Below are positions 26,501 through 36,800 of a DNA stretch of 64,000 bases, one piece after another. A program made the translations under genes and the position numbers. Origin of the DNA: Eudromia elegans (taxonomy: Eukaryota > Chordata > Aves > Tinamiformes > Tinamidae). Positions within the stretch are counted from its first letter, which is position 1. Every line of letters begins with the position of its first letter. Under the pieces are notes generated by a model, which saw only the letters and a list, made by a program, of their open reading frames with translations, did no database searches and had not been told where the DNA came from. The stretch spans positions 1,330,543 to 1,394,542 of the forward strand of contig PTEX01000138.1 in the NCBI GenBank assembly GCA_003342815.1. The letters run 5' to 3'.

Positions 26501-27440
26501 GGGTACCAGTTCCTGAGAACAACATGCCTGACAATGTCCATATAAACTAGGCAAGAAGCTACCTGTTAAAGAGCTTATTTTATCTGCCTTCTAACTTTCA
26601 TTCTGACTGTCTACTGGCTTCAGGCTAGCATATATCCTGCTGTGATACATCTAAACCACAGGATTAGAGACACTAATTGCCCCAATTTATTCAGCAACAG
26701 GCAAAACTCAGTTCAGAAGTTCACGCGTGTGTGGGTAGTATCATGTTATTGACACTCGAGCAGCAGAATGGGTTTATCCATCTCCGCTTACAGGATTTGT
26801 GACATTCTCCTTGGTTTACAGAGATGTTCTGCTGACTTGTTTCAGAGGGGAAGCTTTTCTTTTGACATTCCTTGTTATATTTCTAGGAAGTATTTTCCAT
26901 GACTCTTCTATAGTCCCTAGCTGCTTCCCACTGTGGGGCTTCAGAATATTCGGAGGTGACTGTACGTTTCTGATGGATGGTTACAAGTGATGGAGTGTGC
27001 CCCCCAGTCCGCATTGAGCCTCAGAGCAGGATGCAAGGGGGAGCTGAAGAAGAAGAAATTTCCTCCTCGAATTCCTGTTTCCCTCTCAACCTTGTTCCTT
27101 AATTTGTCGGTCAGATGATTGTCCTCAGTGTTGTCCAGTCTTCTGTGCTGCCTGATCTTGGTCCCTTTCTTGTCCCCCCTTTATCACATATCGGGCTAAC
27201 CTCACCCCAAAACACTAAGTTCAGGCAGTCGGTGCCGGTGACTTGCGGAGCTAGTTCTCTCTTCCTGACCTGCCTGTTCTCATGCACGTTAAAATCTGCC
27301 CACTCTGGAGCACATAGGGAAAGGGTGTAAGAACAGGTCACATCTCTAATTGAAACGATTGGACACATTCCTGGAGGATGAAGCTGCATCATGGGTTGCA
27401 CTGAATATTTTGTCATGTTTTTTATCATACTTCACAACTA
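23501..27440. other. GPR149-DHX36 intergenic region, no gene seen
   Basis: About 4 kb of mostly AT-rich sequence between the presumed GPR149 polyadenylation site and the DHX36 CpG island. I see no exon with protein similarity, no recognisable repeat and no RNA gene. Confidence 0.65.
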
Positions 27441-27584
27441 TTGTGCCCCATCGGTCCCGATGCCGGGTACAGCCGTTGCGCGTTCCCCTGCGCCTCGGGA
27501 ACGGGCCGGTTCCCTTGGGGAGGACGTTGCCCAGGGACGAGCCCGCGGACGAGCGGAGCTCGAACCCGCGGCCGCGCCGCCAGG

Positions 27585-27630
27585 GGGCGTGGCTCCTCGG
27601 GGAGGGCGTGGCTCCTCGGGGAGGGCGTGG
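27585..27630 (+). repeat. 19-bp G-rich tandem repeat in the DHX36 promoter
   Basis: The unit gggcgtggctcctcgggga occurs at 27585-27603 and 27604-27622, and a third partial copy (gggcgtgg) runs to 27630. Each unit contributes a GGGCGTGG box, and the array contains two GGGGAGGG blocks. Confidence 0.9.
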
Positions 27631-27697
27631 CGGCGCGGGCGGAAGCGAGGCGGCGGAAGAGGCGGCCGTGGTGCGGCTGCTCTGTGCGGGCGCCGCC

Positions 27698-27880
27698 ATG
27701 AGCTACGAGCAGCGGCGGGAGCGCGGCCGCGATGGCGATGGCGGGGCCCGTCCTTCCCCCTCCGGCGCCGGGGGCCGCGGCGGGCGCGGCCGCCACCCCA
27801 GCCACCTCAAGGGCCGCGAGATTGGGCTGTGGTACGCGCGCAAGCAGGGCCAGAAGAGTAAGGAGAGCGACCGGCAGCAG
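27698..27880 (+). CDS. DHX36: DHX36 exon 1: Gly/Arg-rich N-terminus and G4-binding motif
   Basis: Residues 1-61, ending CAG|gtgcgg. A short Gly/Arg-rich tract ([10 protein letters not shown]) precedes the RHAU-specific motif [18 protein letters not shown], the helix that stacks on the terminal G-quartet in the known family. The Gly-rich tract is shorter than in mammals. Confidence 0.95.
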
Positions 27881-30800
27881 GTGCGGGCCGCGCGCGGCCG
27901 CGCGGGGTGCCGGTGTGCGGGACGGGCGGCCGTGACAGCGCTGCTTCCCCTCTGTGTCCGCAGAGAGCCGTGGTGCGCATGGACGAGCGCAGGGAGGAGC
28001 AGATCGTGCAGCTGCTGAGCAGCGTCCAGGCCAAGGGCGAGCGGGAGCAGGAGGCCATGTCGTGGTGGTCTGGGGACGAGGAAGGGTGAGCAGCAACCGC
28101 GACCCCTCGGCGCCCTGCCCGCAGTCTCTTCGTGCCGCTTGGAAGCTCGGGGTGTCGAGGAAGATTCGACCTGAGTGAAGGGTGTGTCCTGCTTGGGTCT
28201 GCATGGTGCTCACAGACCGTGCAGAGGGCCCTGGTTCTGACAGCAGATTAAGTAGTGGGCCCCTGGAGATGTTTTGGGGCCTGCTACTATGGAGGAGCTT
28301 GTTGCATGAAGTACTTGATGACAGGTAGCTTCCCACGTCCACTTGTGATAACGGTCTGCTCTGCCTTCCCCAAGCCCAACGCCAGGCAGCTTTTGTATGT
28401 GGTATCTCAGAGGTGGGTGGGAGGTTGGCCTGGCACGCCTTCCCGCTGCCAGCACTCTGTGGGTGCTCTGACATGTTTGTGCTTCCCGTGTGCTGCAGAA
28501 ATGCTCCCGAGGAACCTGCAAAAGCGAAACCAGCTGTGGAAAAAGCTCCTGTAAAGCAGAGACCAGTGCTGGAAAAAACATATCTTGATCGAGATGCTGA
28601 ATATCTCTTTGAGAAAAATGATCAAGACGCTTGTTTAGATGAGCAGCTTAAAGAAGACTTAAGACAGAAGAAATCTGATCCAAGATATATTGAAATGCAG
28701 GTACTTTGTAATGTGCTAAATAAAAACTTTAAGCTAAAAGCTTTTTAAGTTAGTATAACCAGGAAATGTAATTGTATCCCAGTTTATTTACTGGAAAGTT
28801 GCCATGATGTCAATTGTGCTAAAATAATTGTATAGTGTCTTACACATACTTGTTTATAGGGCAGAGGAGACTTTTAGTGATAAAGTGATAACGGAAATTA
28901 TTTAAGAGCATTAGGAACTGCATATATAACTTTAAGCATAAACATAATGTAGCAGGTTTTTGGTTTTTTTTTTTTTTTTTTTTTTAAAAGTTTTTTCCCA
29001 GATTTTTATTTAAAGTTAAAGGAGTGATTCATCAGAGAGCATTTTCCATCTGTAAAAACTTAATTTATACTGTTCAGGTGATGTTAAGTTAGGCTTACCT
29101 GCTTCTTTTGTTTTTATCAGAAGCGAGCTTTCTATTCAGTGCCCTTGTTTTGTAAATATGTATCATATAGTGCAAATGCATATCTGTCCATNNNNNNNNN
29201 NNNNNNNNNNNNNNNNNNNNNNNNNNNNNNNNNCTCTACTCTTAAATGTAATAAAAATGAAAGCCTGGAATTAAATTTATTTCTAGTGGGTTTGTCTTTA
29301 CATGAGTGTTAGTTGAACAACTTACCATGTTGTTTTCTTAGTTTAATCTAGATGAAGTCTGTTATTAATTTAGTGTTGAAAGGCTGTTATAGATGTTCTT
29401 TTTTTTGTTTTGTTTTGTTATATCAGAGATTCCGCGAGAAACTTCCTTCTTATGGAATGAGAAAGGTAAATATATTTTTATTTTGTAAAAATATGTCGTT
29501 TAGCTGTAAAATGGGAAATTTTCTGTATTTGTAGTTGGACTAAACAGAATATGCAAATGTAGAAGAGGAAACTCATGTGCTGAAGTCTCAGAGGGTATGA
29601 AAATATTGTGGTGGTGTTTGTTTTTCCCAGCATATAGCTCAAATTCATTGCTTTGAGATATGTAGAAACCTAACCTGGGATCATACATCTTTATCAGTGC
29701 AGATGACACTATTCATAGATATGGTTCTGAAAGGCAAATGCCTTTTAATTTTAACTTTTCTTTTCTTACTTTCTCTCTGTAATGTTAATAGAAAGAATTG
29801 GGTACCTGCCTTTTAAATACCATGAAAGTTTCTTTTAAGTTTTCATCCTGAAAATACTTATAAATGTTTTCTGTCTGTTTGGAAACAGGAACTTGTAAAC
29901 CTGATAAATAACAATCGAGTAACTGTGATTAGTGGTGAGACAGGTTGTGGAAAGACCACCCAGGTTACTCAGTTCATCTTGGATGATTACATTGAGCGAG
30001 GGGTGGGGTCTACATGCAGGATTGTGTGTACTCAGCCTAGGAGGATCAGCGCCATCTCTGTAAGTGCTGTTTTAACAGACTAAACCACTTCATTGCTTAT
30101 GGATTTGTGTGATGTGTGTTGTCTTTTTGTTTTGGTTTGTTTTTTGGGTATGTGTTGTTTGTGTTTTTTGTTGTTATAGTTGCTGTTGTTTGTTTGGTTG
30201 ATTTATCTGTTTGTTGTTCATGATTTTTGGGGAAGGGGACTGAAAATATTAACTCTACGTTACTATTTTTAATCTGGCCTAAATTTCTTGGGACATTCTT
30301 TGGATGAGTGTACTGAGTGTACAATCTGCTAGGTTACTTGAAGTTGAGAAGAGCTGAAAAGAACTCAAATATCCATATAGAAACTGCACACCTCTGAAAA
30401 CGACTGATGGAGCACTCAATCTACGTGCACTAAATGCCCGAGACTCGTGTTCAGCTGGTAGTGGACAGCTAAGATGGCCATTTGTGTGTAAATTTTCAGT
30501 ATCGTTATAACTTCTTCAGGGAAGAGTTTTGTTAATATACACTTAATTCGGCATTTTGTAAGTTTTGGTGACTAATAGAGCACTGGCACAGTAAACGTGA
30601 CTTTTCTGTGAATTTGTTCATACCTTACATCAGTGATTTTAACAAATTTGGACAGTGCAGATGCAGATAAAGGTAAATATTAATGTTTGGACCCTTTAGA
30701 AATGTATATTAACAAGCATGGAAGAATTTGGGTGTTCAGTGCGCAGTAATTATTCTTTTTGGTGGTTAAGTATTAAATTACTATGGAATTCTACTTCCGC

Positions 30801-33800
30801 TGGGGATAAGCTTACCTTAATGAAAGGTTCGTTCTAGGAGAAATTGTTGTTAGTTCCTGATTGGTTGTGTTACTCCACAGTACAGTATAGACTGCAAACC
30901 TGTTCTTTGACATTTCCTGGCTGATCCAACGTAAGAGAGAAACTAGTCTTTGTGGTTGGGGTTTTGTTTTTTTGTTTTTTCTTTTTTTTTTTTTTTTCCC
31001 CTCTTCTTGATTATGTAGTGCCTTTACTCTGGATATTTCCTGTTGATGAGTAGCTAAATTATAGATCATCAATCCATATATATATGTGTGTGTGTGTATA
31101 TATAAAAATTATATATATATATTATTGCGTTGGTTTGAATTTAAGGTGGCTGAGAGAGTTGCTGCTGAAAGGGCAGAAGTGTGTGGTAATGGCAAAAGTA
31201 CAGGATACCAAATTCGTCTACAGAGGTGAGAAAGGCTCTTGTAGCAATTTTTGTATAGCATATTTTGTATAAATGAGGAGCTATTGTTAATCAGTATGAA
31301 TATTTTATAATTAATTTTGAACATGTTGTAGTGCTTTCTTTCAAGTACTTTTTCCCAAAAGGCATTACTGGGAATAGGGGAAAAAGTCTTTGTAACTCAG
31401 TAGGAGTTAGTGTGGTGATTGTATTTTATACAGTAGCTAATTTGATGTTGATTAACTGTTGTAAGTTACTCGATCCTAAGCCAGTTCTGAACTCTATGCC
31501 ATGTATCCTTGGTTGACCAAGTTGTATATTCTTTAAGTCTTTTATGTAGCTATTTTAAAAGACTGCTGTCAGTGGAGAGAAAACTGATATCTTTAATTCA
31601 TTAATTTAGAAGAAAGAAATGAAATACTGAAGGAGAAAATACTGTAAGCTACATTTCTGGGAACAGTTACATGTGCTTATTGAATGGTTTCATTGAAGTC
31701 AGGTAATAGACACACTGCTGCTGTAGAGTAAAAACTGTTACTTTAGGAGTCATCTGTAATTTAAAAAATAAAACTGAAATATTATCAGTAAACAACAATA
31801 ATCTCAATTATCATTGAGAACAACTGCTCCCAGCTTAGTTCTTTCAACAGCATCTTAATTTGAAGGACTAAGTTATGACAACATATATGTTCTTTTTATT
31901 GTTTAATCAAGAACATTAAATTGCTATATGCTGAGCCTCCAACTGTCATGTGTGCTTGGAGGTTAAATAGTTGCAGCAATTTGGAGTGAACACAAAGTGT
32001 GCAAATGATGAGGAATAATGCATGGGAAATTGTCAATTACATGTCGTTCATTTGCTGTTGACAGTAACTCCTTGTTCCACCAACTGAAATCGAAGCGAGC
32101 AAGTTAGAGAACTAAGCTGAGTGAGGCATACTTCATGATGTTTATAATGACTGTTGCATTTTGATTTTTAAGATTTTAAAGTACTTTGTAAAGAGAAAAT
32201 TCAAGAATTCTTAATGTATCTTTTCCAGTCGGTTACCAAGGAAACAAGGTTCCATTTTATACTGTACCACAGGAATTGTCCTACAGTGGCTCCAATCAGA
32301 TAAGTAAGTCTCCCTGTTTAATAAGGAACGTATGGTAATCAAATTATTTGACTAATAAGCTCTTTCTACTGTTTACCAGCTTTCTTTTAATTTATTTTTG
32401 AGGAAAACAGTTGTTTAATTTTTTGCTCTTCTGTTAGGCATTTGTCCAGTGTTAGTCATGTAGTCCTTGATGAAATTCATGAAAGAAATCTTCAGTCGGA
32501 TGTTTTAATGAGCATTATTAAAGACCTCTTGAATATTCGTCTGGACCTGAAAGTAATACTTATGAGTGCTACTTTAAATGCTGAGAAGTTTTCGGAGTAT
32601 TTTGGTAGGTGAAATACATTCTGTCATTGTTTCCCCCTTACCTAATTTAGGATTGTACAGTATAATGCAATTTTCAAGTTTTAGGTTTAACTTTTGATTC
32701 CATTTTTTAAGTAGTTGCTCTTTGGAGATTTTTATTCCTTTAATTTTATCTTGTCATGAATGTGTGTTCTTTCTGTATTTGCCATTAAATGTATTATGGA
32801 AATATTATCAGTATAGCAGTTTCATATTTCGTATCTACTCACGTTTACTGTGTTTTGTGTGAGTGGATGAGTGAAGTGTTTTAATACTTCATTCTACTGG
32901 TTTTATCCTGAAACTAGAATCAGATGAACGCAGTGGAAAAATACACTGCTGGGTACCTACAGTTTTTTTGGTTAGTCGTTTTATTTGAATGTTAACTTGG
33001 AATCTTACATGAGTACAAGTGTTTGTGGGGGGGTGGGGTTTTTTTTCTTCCCTTTACTATTCTTAAAGAAAATACTGTATTTTCAGCACATTGGTTTATT
33101 TTCTGTTTAAAAACTAAGTTACACTTTCTCAATAGATAACTGTCCAATGATTCACATACCTGGGTTCACTTTCCCTGTGGTGGAGTATCTTCTGGAAGAT
33201 GTTATTGAAAAGTTGAGGTAGGTGTGTTGTTGGCCTGTGAGTCAACACCAGTGCGTAGATAGTGTCTTGTTCAGTGTTGTTTAGTATATGTTTTGAAAAC
33301 TCATCGTGGCATAAATATCCATGAAAACAAGTTTTGTTCTTCAGAAGAAAGCTGAAGTATGATAGCAGTCTTTTCAGAAAACCTTTCAGGTGAAATGAGT
33401 TTTACTGGAATAAAAGATTAAAAAAAAAAACCCGTTGCATTTTAGCACCTTGGAAATCTTGGCTTGAGAGAAAAAAAAGAAAAACTTTCATAAAAACAGA
33501 AAAACAGTTCTTGTGTTCAATATCTATACATTTTCAGGCTACTAAATGAAGATCCTCTTTGCTCAGCCTTTTTTTTTAACCTGTTTTTATGTTCATTAGA
33601 GATGATGCTTGCTTTTATATATAGCTTTTGTTGTTGTTATGGTTATTTTTTGTTATTTAACTTTAAAGGTATGCTCCAGAAAGCACAGACCGTCGGCCAC
33701 GGTGGAAGAAAGGCTTCATGCAAGGACATGTAAGCAGGCCAGAAAAAGAAGAAAAAGAGGAAGTCTATAAGGAACGATGGCCAGACTATTTAAGGCAGCT

Positions 33801-36800
33801 ACGGGGCAGGTTGTTTTTAAGTTACTGTTTCATAGTAATAATAATTTTTGTGGCAGTACACAACTGAGAAACATAAATCAATGCTGTGTTTGTAACAGTG
33901 TTTTTATTAGTGATTATTAGTGGTTATTGTGGGAAAGAAGAATAATGTAATTACCAATAAGGTTGGATAGTAGGCATTGAAGTGCTTTACGGTCGTCTCA
34001 GAAAACTTTTTATGTACAAATTATAAGGGAACTTGTAGCTGCCAGTCATTTGCCATTGATGTTAGTATTGTCCATTACAGTTTCATGTAATGTTGGGCTG
34101 CTTGAGCTTTGGTGCTTAGTCCCCTTTCAAGTTCTCTTTTTTCAGTCTTCTCTTTTGTAGCAATAGAATTCCCTGTGTTTTAGGCTACAGTGAACATAAG
34201 AGAAAATGCACTAATATTGAGAAAAGAGGAGGAGAGATATCATATAGGTGCTCCAAATGCATTTCAGTCAGAACGTGAAAATTCTTAAACCTGCTAATCT
34301 AAACTGATCATAATTGCACGAAACTGTATAAAAATCATATCCAAACCTTATGCAGTGTTCAAGATGCACAGGATGCTGGATCAGAGTGCTGCTCAGTTAT
34401 TGTACTTGTATGTGTATTGTGTATTGTGCTCAAGTGTTGAAGAAATTCAACAGTAGCGGACCACTTAGTGTGTAACTGTATTAGCTGTATAATACAGACA
34501 TGAATATGTGACTTTGTATGTTAATTAGTGAACATTATGTATGTTTTTGATGCCTGTAGGTATTCAGCAAGTACTATAGATGCCTTGGAAATGATGGATG
34601 ATGACAAGGTTGACCTTGACCTTATAGCAGCACTCATCAGGCATATTGTTCTGGAAGAAGAGGTACATTTCTGTCTAATATCAGTATGTTTCTGTGATAC
34701 TATTGAGTTGTGATTATTGGCTATTGGCAATGTCAGAACTGATAAAGTTATTTTGGCTTATTATACAGAGTTATGTGGAAGACTTGTCTCTGTGTGTGTG
34801 TGTGTGTATAAGAAGTTGCTATATAGTAGTAGATATACAGAAGAAGTTGTTTTGCTTTTCTCAGAAGTTATGTGCCAGCTTTAAATAGCTAAAGAATGTT
34901 TAAGCCCTAAGATGAGAGTTTGGCTAGTTGAGATTTATTGAAATTATGTGATTTAATCTCTTTTTTGAATGGGAGCACACATACAGACATTTTCTTGAGT
35001 AGGATTTGTGGCCACTGATGAGAGCTGTATATTTAAGTCACATGAGAAGCTTCCAAATGTGTTTGATAGTCTCATTTATGGTCTCCTCTGAACAAGAAAG
35101 CGTGGTTTTTATTCCTTGCATTCCTTAAATTCGGACAATTTTCATGATAAGTTGCTAACTTTTATGGAAAAAAGGCCTACAAACTGTGTTTGAAATTTGA
35201 AACAATAATGTCTCATATACCATTATTTTTTTCTGTGGCTTTTTAAGTTATTAAACATGCTTTTCCTGTGTTTTACCGCTCTCTTTTTTTCTCATGTAGG
35301 ATGGTGCGATTCTAGTGTTTCTCCCAGGCTGGGACAACATTAGCACTTTGCACGATCTCTTGATGTCCCAAGTCATGTTTAAGTCAGGTAAAGACAAAAC
35401 TTTACATTGGAACTTTTAACAGTAGCATTAGTGGCAAACTCTAATTTTTGCATATGTTAGCTGGTGTTGCACTGTTCCTCTTCATTTCTCAGCAACCGCT
35501 GCCTACCTGTTTTGCTGATAGTTCACATTTACTCCTAAAACTTTGTTAATAGGATGCTTAAAAAATCCTATACATATTTCATTTTCTCCTGTTTGCATAG
35601 CTCATGTGTTCTGCTAATTTATCTTAACTACGCCATTGGCTGTTGCTCAGATACATACCATGGGCCTCAAGATTGTATCTTCAATGTCCATGTGTTGCAA
35701 GGCAAGTGTAGGTAGAGATCATAGTAGGTTGTAGTTAGGTTAGAGTTACATATCCCATCTGTGATTTCCAGCACACCCTCTCTCCCGTGCTGTGTAGAAA
35801 GGAATATGCACACTTTAGCTGGAAGTGGATAGATGCTATTCACAGATGATAACATTGTTATATTGAACACTGACAGAAATCGAGAAAGATGTAAGCATAT
35901 CTATATCACAGAATCCCAGAGTGGTTGAGGTTGGAAGGGACCTCTAGAGACCATCTAGTCTAACCCTGTGCTCCAGCAGGGACACCCAGAGCATGGGGCA
36001 CAGGGTGGCATCCAGGCAGGTTTGAAGATCTCCAGAGAAGGAGACTGCGCAGCCGCTCTGGGCAGCCTGTTCCAGGGCTCTGTCACCCTCACAGGAAAGA
36101 AGTTGTTCTTCACATGGGGATGGAACCTTCTGTGTTTTTAATTTATACCTATCGCCCCATGTCCTGTCACTGGCCACCACCAAGAAGAGTTTGGCCCTAT
36201 CCTCTGCATTGTCTTCTTAGATATTTGTGCATACCGATCAGATCCTCTCTCGGGCCCAGCTCACCTAGTCTTTCCTCATAAGATAGATGTTTGAGTTCTT
36301 TAATCATCTTTGTTGCTCTGTGCAGGACCCTCCCTAGAGCTTGCATGTCCCTCTTGTCCGGGAGAGGCAAGAACTGCACACAAAAATGTATGCAATCAAA
36401 AATAATTTGGACTAGAAAACAGGACACTTCATACTTTCTCTATCCTAATTCTTAGCTTTATTGTACAGTTAAAGTTTTTGTGCTTACATCATATCTTTTA
36501 ATATGTTTTAATTTTCAGATAGATTTATTATCATACCTTTACATTCATTGATGCCTACTGTGAACCAGACTCAGGTATGTTTTCTCTTTGTTCTCACATA
36601 ATAAAGCAACTTTACACAACAATCCTTTCAAAAACAAATATCGAGCATGCTTTTGGTTCTGGCAAACTTGTAAATGGACAATTGATGATTACAGGTTTTT
36701 AAGAAGACCCCACCAGGAGTAAGGAAAATTGTGATTGCTACCAACATTGCAGAGACTAGGTAAACAGATATATAGCCTTTAAAAAGCTATACTCTTAACA

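Larger units (their letters stand above)
27440..28090 (+). promoter_or_regulatory. DHX36: DHX36 CpG-island promoter
   Basis: GC and CpG density rise abruptly near 27440 and fall after exon 2, so the island covers the promoter, exon 1, the short first intron and exon 2. Upstream of the ATG are three GGGCGTGG boxes (KLF/Sp-type) inside a 19-bp tandem repeat (27585-27630) and two CGGAAG ETS-type sites (27640-27645 and 27654-27659). No TATA box is evident, as expected for a housekeeping CpG promoter. The transcription start is not resolvable but should lie within about 100 nt upstream of 27698. Confidence 0.7.

Noticed and set aside
26799..26990. Hydrophobic 63-residue frame in the GPR149-DHX36 spacer
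   Set aside because: It has no splice or promoter context and no family match; T-rich DNA gives hydrophobic frames by chance.
27425..28474. 349-residue open frame on the minus strand across the DHX36 promoter and first exons
   Set aside because: It is a shadow of a CpG island; composition is Pro/Ala/Arg-rich without a recognisable domain, and it spans real DHX36 exons on the other strand.
35944..36427. Minus-strand frames over the CR1 fragment as a gene
   Set aside because: They are remnants of the CR1 ORF2 C-terminus broken by stops in a truncated element.
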